DNA of 64,000 bases from Bacteroides sp. Marseille-P3684. Its GTDB lineage: Bacteria; Bacteroidota; Bacteroidia; Bacteroidales; Bacteroidaceae. The stretch spans positions 2,792,184 through 2,856,183 of the forward strand of contig NZ_LT985808.1 of assembly GCF_900291465.1 (NCBI RefSeq). Reading direction: 5' to 3'. Position numbers and translations under genes: made by a program. A model generated the notes under the pieces. The model saw nothing but the letters and a program-made list of their open reading frames with translations, did not search any database and was not told the origin of the DNA. Numbering within the stretch: position 1 is the first letter of the stretch; each line of letters opens with the position of its first letter. Below, one piece after another: positions 1-7,382 of the stretch.

Positions 1-1998
1 CGGATTACCACGGGTGATGTTCAGCGGGTCGGAATCATCCACCACATCGAGCAGGTCGGTCATGCTCGGCTGGGAGGTGGAACCGCGGTAGTCCAGACGG
101 AGCTGGGTCTGCTTGGAGAAGCGGTAACGGAAACGGATGTTCGGCGAGAAGTTCTGCACGTGGCGTACGACTGCCGTATCGAGTCCCTGGTACTTGTAGG
201 ACATCTCCGACTTCTGGGGCACGAAGTTCAAACCTACATTCAGGCGGAGCTTCTCCCGGGTCACACGCAGGCTGATGGCTGCCGTATGGATGAAGTTGCG
301 GTATTCGGCAAACTGGCTCTGCTCGTCGTCACGCGTCAGGTTGTCGGGGTTGTCGAAGTCCACCGGCAGCTCGAAGCTGTCGAAAGGAATGCCGCCAATG
401 TCATAGGTCGCACGGTCGCTCTTCGAGTAGCGATATTGGTATCTGTAACGGAACTGGAGCCAGCCGCCCTTGAAGATGGGTTCGCTGTAGAGGGCTTCCG
501 CCGAGTAGTTCCAGTTCTTGGTCGGGGTGACGGAATAGCGGTTGATGGCTTCGGGGTCCTGCGGATTCAGGAAGTACTCGATGCGCGACAGGGACACCGA
601 CTCGCTGTCTCCGTCCGTGTAGCCCGCCGAACCGCGCAGCGTGATGTTGCGTCCGTCATTGCTCAGCCGACGGTTCACCTGCAGGTTCAGGTTGGCATCG
701 GTCGAGTTGCCGTTGCTGGTCGACCACCGGCGGTTGCTGTTCACCAAGATGTCCGACAGGGCGCTCTCCGCCATCTGCTCCAGCGGGTCGGTGATGCCGT
801 CACGATAGGGGTCATCGTTAAAGGTAGCCGACGTATTGTTGGAGTTGCTGTCGTCTTTGCCATAGGAGAAACGCGGACGGATGATGATGTTGGTCAGCGT
901 GTCCGGCTTCCACTCGAACTTGAAGTCCGTATTGAAGTTGTTCGAGGTGCTCAGGCTCAGGCTGCGGGCATTCTCAAAGGAGCTGGACGCATCGAGGAAG
1001 GTCTCGCTGCTGGTCTTGCTCTGGTTGTCATTCTTGTTGTAACCGAAGCGGGCGTTACCCTCAATCTCCAGTTTCTCGGTCTCGTTGGTGTAGTTCACAC
1101 CGAAGTCCTTGCGCGTGCGCAGTCCCCGGTTGCCACGTCCCCTTCCGCTGATGCCGCGGTCGTCCACGTTGTTCAGACCTCCCATCACGGTGAGCTTCTG
1201 CACATCGTCAAAGCGGTTGACCATTCCCTTCAGCGAATAACGGCTCTTGGTACCTCCGGCAGCATCGACATTGGAGAACATGCCGTGCTTCATCTCCTTC
1301 TTCACCGAGAGGTCGAGCACCGTCTCCTCTTCTCCGTCATCGATGCCGGTGATGCGTGCCAGGTCGGACTGACGTTCGTAGGTCTTCAGCTTCTCGACCA
1401 TCTCCACGGGGATGTTCTTCATCGCCATGTCCTGGTCGTCGCCAAAGAATTCCTTTCCGTCAATCAATATCTTTGAAATGCTCTTGCCGTTGATGGTGAT
1501 TTTTCCTTCATCGTCCACTTCGGCACCCGGCAGCTTCTTCACCAGCTCTTCGAGGGCAGAGCCTTCTGCCACCTTGTAAGCCGCAGAGTTGAACACGACG
1601 GTGTCTTCCGACATCTGTACCGGAGCCACGTGTCCCACGACAACCGCCTCCTGCATCATGATGGCGTCTGCCGAAAGGGAGATTCTGCCGACGTCGTGTT
1701 TCGGACGGTTGGCTGCCAGCTGAAGGTTCTTGAACTGGGATTGATAACCGATGAACGACACCTTCAACAGGTACTTACCGGCTTTCACAGCAGGCAGCTG
1801 GAAGCGTCCGTTCATCTGGGTGACTCCTCCGTTGACAAATGAACTGTCTTTTGCCGAAAGCAGCTGGACAGTGGCCTGCCCCATTGCTTCATTCAAATCG
1901 GCGTCCCATACCAAGCCTGATACGGTCACTTTTCCGCCCTGGGCATACAGGAGCAAGCTCATCCAGGACAGGCATAAGAATAACAAACTCTTTTTCAT
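1..1998 (-). CDS. Outer-membrane beta-barrel protein, TonB-receptor-like (3' part cut by window edge)
   Basis: The first 666 residues of a protein that runs off the left edge. It opens with a signal peptide (MKKSLLFLCLSWMSLLLYAQ), followed by a carboxypeptidase-regulatory-like beta-sandwich (about residues 23-105: KVTVSGLVWD, ... GRFQLPAVKAGKYLLKVSFIGY). A plug-like segment (ALEELVKKLPG, INGKSISKILIDGKEFFGDD) and a long barrel region rich in alternating aromatic strands complete it. This order matches Bacteroidota outer-membrane beta-barrel proteins related to TonB-dependent receptors. It lacks the SusC-type plug wording, so a glycan-import role is not implied. The ATG at 1996-1998 is the only start that gives the signal peptide, and a -7 element lies about 100 bp upstream. 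Ligand unknown. Confidence 0.85.
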   Translation of the reverse strand, partial: MKKSLLFLCLSWMSLLLYAQGGKVTVSGLVWDADLNEAMGQATVQLLSAKDSSFVNGGVTQMNGRFQLPAVKAGKYLLKVSFIGYQSQFKNLQLAANRPKHDVGRISLSADAIMMQEAVVVGHVAPVQMSEDTVVFNSAAYKVAEGSALEELVKKLPGAEVDDEGKITINGKSISKILIDGKEFFGDDQDMAMKNIPVEMVEKLKTYERQSDLARITGIDDGEEETVLDLSVKKEMKHGMFSNVDAAGGTKSRYSLKGMVNRFDDVQKLTVMGGLNNVDDRGISGRGRGNRGLRTRKDFGVNYTNETEKLEIEGNARFGYNKNDNQSKTSSETFLDASSSFENARSLSLSTSNNFNTDFKFEWKPDTLTNIIIRPRFSYGKDDSNSNNTSATFNDDPYRDGITDPLEQMAESALSDILVNSNRRWSTSNGNSTDANLNLQVNRRLSNDGRNITLRGSAGYTDGDSESVSLSRIEYFLNPQDPEAINRYSVTPTKNWNYSAEALYSEPIFKGGWLQFRYRYQYRYSKSDRATYDIGGIPFDSFELPVDFDNPDNLTRDDEQSQFAEYRNFIHTAAISLRVTREKLRLNVGLNFVPQKSEMSYKYQGLDTAVVRHVQNFSPNIRFRYRFSKQTQLRLDYRGSTSQPSMTDLLDVVDDSDPLNITRGNP

Positions 1999-2102
1999 AT
2001 ATTACGTTTACCACTGTTACGTTTTCTCCGTTTGACCTTTCGTGTGTGGAAAAGTTCAACGATTAAAGTTTTTTTTGCAGATATTTTCCAGATTAAGGCT
2101 CA

Positions 2103-2110
2103 CAAATATA
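2103..2110 (-). promoter_or_regulatory. Bacteroidota -7 element for the outer-membrane protein gene
   Basis: TATATTTG on the minus strand fits the TAnnTTTG consensus and lies about 105 bp upstream of the start codon. The rest of 1999-2244 is the divergent promoter region shared with aroB; no other feature is evident there. Confidence 0.5.
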
Positions 2111-2207
2111 CAGCTAACAGCACGCTTTTGTCCGTCTTTGTCCGTTAAAAAACTATACAATCCCCGATATTCCGGGCGGACGGACACGCGTCAAGCACAA
2201 GAAAGGT

Positions 2208-2215
2208 TATCTTTG
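2208..2215 (+). promoter_or_regulatory. -7 element for aroB
   Basis: TATCTTTG fits the TAnnTTTG consensus, 29 bp before the aroB ATG, giving a short leader. Confidence 0.6.
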
Positions 2216-2244
2216 CGGGCAAATCCTAACGAAACGAGAGAAAC

Positions 2245-3300
2245 ATGAGCAAACAAGAAGTTATCATCTCCAGGCAGCTGGACGAGAGCCTCAGCCTCGC
2301 CGTCAGCCAATGTCCCCACGACAAACGATTCATCCTGACCGACACACATACCCGGCAGCTGTGCCTGCCGCTCATCGACCGGCTCCCCTGCCTGGAAGGC
2401 AGCGAAATCATCACCATCGGCGCCGGAGACGAACACAAGACCCTCGACTCACTGGCAGCGGTATGGAACGAACTGAGCAACCGGGGAGGTTCCCGCCACT
2501 CCTTGCTGCTCAATCTGGGAGGTGGCATGGTGACCGACCTGGGGGGATTCGCCGCATCGACTTTCAAGCGGGGCATTACCTATATTAATCTGCCGACGAC
2601 CCTCCTGGCGATGGTGGATGCTGCCGTCGGCGGAAAGACCGGCATCAACTTCAACGGACTGAAGAACGAGGTGGGTGTGTTCAATCCCGCACGTTTCGTT
2701 CTGCTCGACACCGGATTCCTGCGCTCGCTCGACGATGCGAACCTGCGCTCAGGCTATGCCGAGATGCTGAAACACGGACTTATCAGTACCGAGGAGCACT
2801 GGGCGGAACTGCTCAATTTCGACCTGGAACATCCCGACTACCAACTGTTGCAGGACCTCGTCGCCCGGTCCGTTGCCATCAAGGAACACATCGTGGAACA
2901 GGACCCCTATGAGAAAGGCATCCGCAAGGCCCTCAACCTGGGACACACCGTCGGACATGCCTTCGAGAGCCTTGCGCTGGAAGAGGGGCATCCCCGTCTG
3001 CATGGCTATGCCGTGGCATGGGGCATGGTGTGCGAACTGTACCTCTCGACCCTGCGTACGGGATTCCCGAAAGACAAGCTGCGGCAAACCGTGCAGTTCA
3101 TCAAGGAGACGTACGGCACCTTCGCCTTCGACTGCAAGCAGTACGACCGCCTCTATGCCTTCATGACCCACGACAAGAAGAACGAAGGCGGACACATCAA
3201 CTTCACCCTGCTGGGGGATGTGGGCGACCTGCGCATCAACCAGACTGCCGGTAAAGAAGAGATATTCGAGATGCTCGACTTCTACCGGGAAGCCATGTGA
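2245..3300 (+). CDS. aroB: 3-dehydroquinate synthase
   Basis: A 351-residue AroB, which converts DAHP to 3-dehydroquinate in the second step of the shikimate pathway, using NAD+ and a divalent metal in the cytoplasm. The NAD-binding GGGMVTDLGGFAAS segment (about residues 93-106) and the family block LPTTLLAMVDAAVGGKTGIN (about 118-137) are intact. The metal-ligand region E-x-x-K-H (YAEMLKHGL) and the later HTVGHAFE and GYAVAWGM segments are also intact. Length is normal for the Bacteroidota form. It has its own promoter and is followed by a bidirectional terminator, so it is probably monocistronic. Confidence 0.96.
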   Translation: MSKQEVIISRQLDESLSLAVSQCPHDKRFILTDTHTRQLCLPLIDRLPCLEGSEIITIGAGDEHKTLDSLAAVWNELSNRGGSRHSLLLNLGGGMVTDLGGFAASTFKRGITYINLPTTLLAMVDAAVGGKTGINFNGLKNEVGVFNPARFVLLDTGFLRSLDDANLRSGYAEMLKHGLISTEEHWAELLNFDLEHPDYQLLQDLVARSVAIKEHIVEQDPYEKGIRKALNLGHTVGHAFESLALEEGHPRLHGYAVAWGMVCELYLSTLRTGFPKDKLRQTVQFIKETYGTFAFDCKQYDRLYAFMTHDKKNEGGHINFTLLGDVGDLRINQTAGKEEIFEMLDFYREAM

Positions 3301-3327
3301 CCGTCCGCTTCCTCCCGGCACATCACC

Positions 3328-3395
3328 ACATACAAAAGGCACAAAGAGGCAGAAGGACTGACTGTTTCCCCTGCATCTTTGTGCCTTTTATGTAT
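3328..3395. terminator. Bidirectional terminator between aroB and the Smr gene
   Basis: A long near-perfect inverted repeat (arms about 3328-3347 and 3376-3395; core AAAAGGCACAAAGA pairing with TCTTTGTGCCTTTT) lies between two convergent genes. A-rich and T-rich edges let it serve both strands. Confidence 0.8.
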
Positions 3396-3443
3396 CAACG
3401 GACGGCAAACGGAACTTCTGCCCGCCTCGGTCCGGTTTGCGGT

Positions 3444-4484
3444 TTAACGGATGGTGACCATGGTGGCACCAAAACCGTACTCACGGAAGGAAGCGTCCTG
3501 GTACGGATAGTCGCGGTATTTCGACTTCAGCTCCTTCAGGATGGCGTTGCGCAGCACCCCTTCCCCCTTGCCGTGGATGAAGACAATCTTCTGTCCCTTC
3601 CGGTCCTTATACTCGTCCAACGTCTTGCGGAACACGCCCAGCTGGTATTCGAGCATTTCGCCGTTGGTCATGTTGGTGGTGTCGTCGAGCAGTTCATGGA
3701 TGTGCAGGTCCACCTCCACCAGGTCGTTCTTGCGTTGCGGTTTCTCGATAGGCTGCGACTTCGGACGTTCGGGTGTCTTCTTCTGCAACAGCGCTTCCTT
3801 CAGCGTATCGGCGTCGGCGAAATACTGGCAGACGGGTTCATCGTCCTTCACCAGGTCATACATCAGCGACGGCTCCTCAAAATAGATGGACGGACGGAAG
3901 GTATGCAGCTTGTAGAACTTCACGGTGTCCACGCGCAGCTCCACGCTCACGGCAGGTTTCAGCTGGAAGCTCTTATCCTCCTTGTAAGCGACGAACTGCA
4001 CCGCCACATGCTCCAGTTCATTGAGCACCTCCTTGCCGAACTCCTCCAGGAAGAGCTTCGTATTCGGTTCGATGACGCCTTGGGAACGTACCCGCCAGCT
4101 CTTGCCTTCCGCACTCAGGTAGGTATAATAAAGGTAATAGTTGCTGTCGTTCACCAGGTAGGCGTCAAAGTCGGTAGCCGAAATAGCCTTCACGTCCTGC
4201 GGGACGTATGCCAGCATCACATTGAGCCGTTCGCCCTCCCTGGTCTCTGCCGGACGATAGGTAATCTCCGGTTCCCGTTCCTCCTGCTTGGGCGGTTCGG
4301 GTTGTGCCTGCGGCTTGCGCTTGATGTTATAGTCATCGGTATCAATGACCACGCACTCACGGATGAGCATGGGGATGTCGAAGCCGTCGGCATCTTCCAC
4401 CAACACCGTGTCTTTACCCTGGAATCCTTTCACGATGCCGCCTCCCACTTCACTCAGGAAACGGACTTTATCTCCAATCTTCAT
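3444..4484 (-). CDS. DUF2027/Smr-domain protein
   Basis: A 346-residue protein with an N-terminal domain typical of Bacteroidota DUF2027 proteins ([20 protein letters not shown], resembling the small beta-barrel/KOW-like start of MutS2-linked proteins). A Pro/Glu/Lys-rich linker (about 70-90), a middle beta-rich domain and a C-terminal Smr domain follow. The Smr domain shows the VDLHIHEL motif and the HGKGEGVLR signature (near residue 305), typical of small MutS-related nucleases or nicking domains. Role is probably DNA or RNA processing, but no substrate can be assigned. The start at 4484 was chosen because MKIGDKV begins the conserved domain; a longer in-frame extension to 4619 has no conserved look. 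Confidence 0.85.
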   Translation of the reverse strand: MKIGDKVRFLSEVGGGIVKGFQGKDTVLVEDADGFDIPMLIRECVVIDTDDYNIKRKPQAQPEPPKQEEREPEITYRPAETREGERLNVMLAYVPQDVKAISATDFDAYLVNDSNYYLYYTYLSAEGKSWRVRSQGVIEPNTKLFLEEFGKEVLNELEHVAVQFVAYKEDKSFQLKPAVSVELRVDTVKFYKLHTFRPSIYFEEPSLMYDLVKDDEPVCQYFADADTLKEALLQKKTPERPKSQPIEKPQRKNDLVEVDLHIHELLDDTTNMTNGEMLEYQLGVFRKTLDEYKDRKGQKIVFIHGKGEGVLRNAILKELKSKYRDYPYQDASFREYGFGATMVTIR

Positions 4485-4646
4485 CTTTGTATCTGCTTTT
4501 GATGTTTTCAGGTTGCAAATATCGCGATATTTCTTGAGCAGACAGCCGCTTGTCCTTGGGAAAATGCAAGTTTCTTCCCGGACTGAAGGATTGCCGGTCC
4601 CGTCGCCCTGCCTTTGCACTGACGGACCATTCCCGCTCCAGGGGCT

Positions 4647-5075
4647 TTTGACATTTTGTCAAACGAAGGCCTCCACAGTGCGCATCCTCGCACCAAAATA
4701 CAGTTTGGTGGATTCCGAGGCCCTTCTCAGGCGATTCGCAAAATACACATTGTTGCAGATGGAGGGGGAATGCTGTCCTTCTGAGCAGTTGAGGTCCTTC
4801 AACTTTTCATCGCGGATACCCGGAACCCGGTATACCATCCTTTCTGAAACCTTCCGATTTGTTGACACGACACACCTTCTGGAGAGTGAAACTCCGGATT
4901 TATTACTTCCATTTTCCAAAGATTTGACTTCCGGGCATGAAACAATTGTGTTTGGCAGGTGAAACTATATTGTTTGACTCGGCAAACTATATTGTTTGGC
5001 TCGCGAAACAATATTGTTCCGGGCACGTTTTGTCTGTTTTTCGAAAAAGAAATGTATAGTTTTCTAAAATGAAGG
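4647..5075 (+). repeat. 430-bp intergenic repeat, copy 1 (inverted relative to copy 2)
   Basis: A roughly 429-bp block that recurs in reverse orientation at 49065-49492. The first end carries the dyad TTTGACATTTTGTCAAA (4647-4663). The other end carries a four-unit, 22-bp-phased palindrome array (4940-5019) followed by a short conserved tail. The distance from dyad to array is 276 bp in both copies. Short open frames exist on both strands. Differences between copies include several amino-acid-changing ones, so protein coding is unlikely. Function unknown; it fills most of the gap 4485-5340. Confidence 0.85.
4940..5019. repeat. Four-unit palindrome array, exact 22-bp period (copy 1)
   Basis: Four 14-bp near-palindromes start at 4940, 4962, 4984 and 5006: AAACAATTGTGTTT, AAACTATATTGTTT twice, and AAACAATATTGTTC. 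They are separated by 8-bp GC-rich spacers. Exact 22-bp spacing, about two helical turns, would place every palindrome on the same DNA face. Spacers are far too short for CRISPR. Confidence 0.85.
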
Positions 5076-5308
5076 GCTTTTTTCGGACGTTTCGTTTGCA
5101 ATCATTCACGTTTCTTCTCCAGATGATTGGATTTTCGAAAAGTACGAGTCAGTTTAAAACGGCAAATCCGTAACTAACGGAAGCAAATGGGGCCGTTCCG
5201 GCTTCAAAATGTCAACCGCCGTTCGTCCGTCAGCTGAACAAGCCGGACGGATGCGGAACTTCCGTCATCAACACAGGCAAAAACCTCCCGGCTCTGCTGA
5301 GAAATGTT

Positions 5309-5316
5309 TACCTTTG
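5309..5316 (+). promoter_or_regulatory. -7 element for the acetyltransferase gene
   Basis: TACCTTTG matches TAnnTTTG, 25 bp upstream of the ATG at 5341, and supports that start over upstream alternatives. Confidence 0.6.
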
Positions 5317-5340
5317 CCCCATAACCATCTGCACAGTCCT

Positions 5341-5898
5341 ATGAAAACAGAATTTGAGAAAATGCGTAGCGAGGAGCTTTATGACTTCTCCGACCCGGAA
5401 ATCGCCCGGAGCCTGGTCCACGCCAAAGAGACGTGTGCCCGTCTGCAAACCATGACCATCTACAGCCCCGACTACCGGGAAGTAATCGAAGACCTCATCC
5501 CCGGCTTTCCGCAGAGCGCCACCATCTGCCCGCCCTTCCACTGCGACCACGGACACGGCATCGTGGCGGGCGAGGGAGTCTTCGTCAACTACAACTGTAC
5601 GTTTCTCGACGGTGCGCTGATACGTATCGGACGGAACACCCTCATCGGGCCTCACTGCCAGCTCTACACACCCCAGCATCCCATGGATTACGTTCCCCGT
5701 CGGAAACAACAGGAGACCGCCTACCCCATCACCATCGGCGACGACTGCTGGCTGGGCGGAGGAGTCATCGTCTGCCCCGGTGTGACCATCGGGAACCGCT
5801 GCATCATTGCCGCCGGCAGTGTGGTGACGCGGGATATCCCCGACGACTCGTTGGCAGCAGGCAATCCCGCCGTGGTAAAACGTCGGCTGAACGGGTAG
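5341..5898 (+). CDS. Hexapeptide-repeat sugar O-acetyltransferase (maltose/galactoside acetyltransferase type)
   Basis: A 185-residue protein of the LacA/Maa family, which transfers acetyl from acetyl-CoA to a sugar hydroxyl. The N-terminal helical mac-type domain (about 1-55: EFEKMRSEELYDFSDPEI) precedes left-handed beta-helix hexapeptide repeats (IGRNTLIGPHCQLYTP, ITIGDDCWLGGGVIVCPGVT, IGNRCIIAAGSVV). The conserved catalytic His is in the TPQHP segment, and the closing AAGNPAVVKR is typical. The start at 5341 matches the family N terminus and lies just after a promoter. Exact sugar substrate unknown. Confidence 0.9.
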   Translation: MKTEFEKMRSEELYDFSDPEIARSLVHAKETCARLQTMTIYSPDYREVIEDLIPGFPQSATICPPFHCDHGHGIVAGEGVFVNYNCTFLDGALIRIGRNTLIGPHCQLYTPQHPMDYVPRRKQQETAYPITIGDDCWLGGGVIVCPGVTIGNRCIIAAGSVVTRDIPDDSLAAGNPAVVKRRLNG

Positions 5899-5938
5899 CG
5901 GAAGGCAGAGGGTTCTTTCATTCTTCATGGAAAACCCT

Positions 5939-5946
5939 TACCTTTG
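5939..5946 (+). promoter_or_regulatory. -7 element for queA
   Basis: TACCTTTG fits TAnnTTTG and lies about 100 bp before the queA start, giving queA its own promoter. Confidence 0.55.
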
Positions 5947-6047
5947 CATCCGCTAAAAAACAGGAAGCGTGCCGACCGGCACGTCCGTCCCTCCCGCATC
6001 CCGACCGGAGCACGCCGGCACTGCTTCCGCCAATTCCAACAAACGAC

Positions 6048-7268
6048 ATGGAAGAAACCAAACACATCCGTATTGAAGATTTCGACTATCCCCTGCCCGA
6101 CGAACGCATCGCCAAATTTCCGCTGCCGGTGCGCGACCAGTCAAAGCTCCTGGTCTACCGCCACGGTGAAGTGAGCGAAGACCGTTTCACCTCCCTTCCG
6201 GAGTACATCCCGACGGGCAGCCTGATGATATTCAACAACACCAAGGTAATCCAGGCACGCCTGCACTTCCGCAAGGAGACCGGCGCCCTCATCGAGGTGT
6301 TCTGCCTCGAACCCATCGCCCCCAATGACTACGTGCTGTCCTTCCAGCAGACCCACCGGTGCAGCTGGCTCTGCATGATAGGCAACCTGAAGAAATGGAA
6401 GGAAGGCACGCTCGTCCGCGAGGTGGAAGTGAAGGGAATCCCCGTCCGCCTGAGTGCCACGCGCGGTGAATGCCGGGGCACCAGCCACTGGGTGGACTTC
6501 GAATGGGACAACCCCTCCCTCACGTTTGCCGATGTGCTCGAAGCCGTCGGCGAACTGCCCATCCCGCCCTACCTGAACCGCGAGACCCAGGAGAGCGACA
6601 AGGAGACCTACCAGACGGTGTACTCCAAAATCAAAGGCTCGGTGGCAGCCCCCACAGCCGGACTGCACTTCACCGAACGGGTACTGGACAGCCTCCGACA
6701 GAAGGGCGTCGACCTCGAAGAACTGACCCTGCATGTGGGTGCCGGCACCTTCAAGCCGGTGAAAAGTGAAGAGATTGCCGGACACGAGATGCACACGGAA
6801 TACATCTCGGTGAGCCGCACGACCATCGAAAAGCTCATCGCCCACGGCGGAGAAGCGACAGCCGTCGGCACCACTTCGGTCCGTACGCTGGAGAGCCTAT
6901 ATTATATAGGTATACATATCCATGCCAATCCGGATGCCAACGAAGAGGAGCTGCACGTGCACCAGTGGGAGCCCTACGAGACCGACAGCCCCCTGACAAC
7001 CCTGGAAGCCCTGCAATGCATCCGGGACTACATGGAACGCCATCACCTGGAGGCCCTGCACTCCAGTACGCAGATTATCATCGCCCCGGGCTACCGGTAC
7101 CGCATCGTCCGCCGGATGGTGACCAACTTCCACCAACCGAAGAGCACCCTGCTGCTGCTCGTGTCCGCCTTTGTGGGCGGAGAAAAGTGGCGTACCATCT
7201 ATGACTTTGCCCTCGGTCACGGCTTCCGTTTCCTGAGCTATGGTGACAGTTCGTTACTCATTCCCTAA
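6048..7268 (+). CDS. queA: S-adenosylmethionine:tRNA ribosyltransferase-isomerase
   Basis: A 406-residue QueA. It moves the ribosyl part of SAM onto preQ1 in tRNA to make epoxyqueuosine, the step before queuosine. Recognisable blocks are DYPLPDERIAKFPLPVRDQSKLL near the start, MIFNNTKVIQARL, AAPTAGLHFTERVL with its catalytic-region HF, LHVGAGTFKPV, TTSVRTLES and TNFHQPKSTLLLLVSAFVGG near the end. It is longer than the roughly 350-residue proteobacterial enzyme, as in other Bacteroidota. ATG 6048 begins the conserved region; longer upstream frames run through the preceding gene and were rejected. queD and queE of the same pathway lie about 7 kb away. Confidence 0.93.
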   Translation: MEETKHIRIEDFDYPLPDERIAKFPLPVRDQSKLLVYRHGEVSEDRFTSLPEYIPTGSLMIFNNTKVIQARLHFRKETGALIEVFCLEPIAPNDYVLSFQQTHRCSWLCMIGNLKKWKEGTLVREVEVKGIPVRLSATRGECRGTSHWVDFEWDNPSLTFADVLEAVGELPIPPYLNRETQESDKETYQTVYSKIKGSVAAPTAGLHFTERVLDSLRQKGVDLEELTLHVGAGTFKPVKSEEIAGHEMHTEYISVSRTTIEKLIAHGGEATAVGTTSVRTLESLYYIGIHIHANPDANEEELHVHQWEPYETDSPLTTLEALQCIRDYMERHHLEALHSSTQIIIAPGYRYRIVRRMVTNFHQPKSTLLLLVSAFVGGEKWRTIYDFALGHGFRFLSYGDSSLLIP

Positions 7269-7329
7269 TTTTAACCTTATTTTTGGGCATAAACGGTGAA
7301 TTTATGTCCCTAAACATAGTTTTCGATAG

Positions 7330-7382
7330 CATAATGCTCAAATATTCTCCTTACCTTTGGGGACAAACATTTGAGCATTATG
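7330..7382. promoter_or_regulatory. Candidate hut operator: perfect 14-bp inverted repeat flanking the promoter
   Basis: CATAATGCTCAAAT at 7330-7343 and its exact reverse complement ATTTGAGCATTATG at 7369-7382 lie 25 bp apart. Their centre (about 7356) falls on the -7 element (7352-7359), and the right arm overlaps the hutU start codon. Since the left arm is upstream of the expected transcription start, a DNA operator is more likely than an mRNA hairpin. Confidence 0.7.
7352..7359 (+). promoter_or_regulatory. -7 element of the hut operon
   Basis: TACCTTTG fits TAnnTTTG, 20 bp before the hutU ATG. The predicted leader is only about 10-15 nt. Confidence 0.65.

Noticed and set aside
160-1476. 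Long plus-strand open frame of 438 codons
   Set aside because: It is antisense to the outer-membrane protein gene, whose signal peptide and domain order are clear on the minus strand.
4940-5019. CRISPR array
   Set aside because: Spacers are 8-9 bp, units are palindromic and few, and no cas genes lie nearby.
4799-5101. Small protein conserved in both copies of the 430-bp repeat (also 49048-49362)
   Set aside because: Frames are present in both copies, but differences include several replacing substitutions, both strands look equally open, and the starts are not conserved.
5433-7268. One very long plus-strand frame across the acetyltransferase and queA
   Set aside because: Only the part from 6048 is QueA; the earlier part is the out-of-frame shadow of the acetyltransferase gene and includes a promoter-like site.
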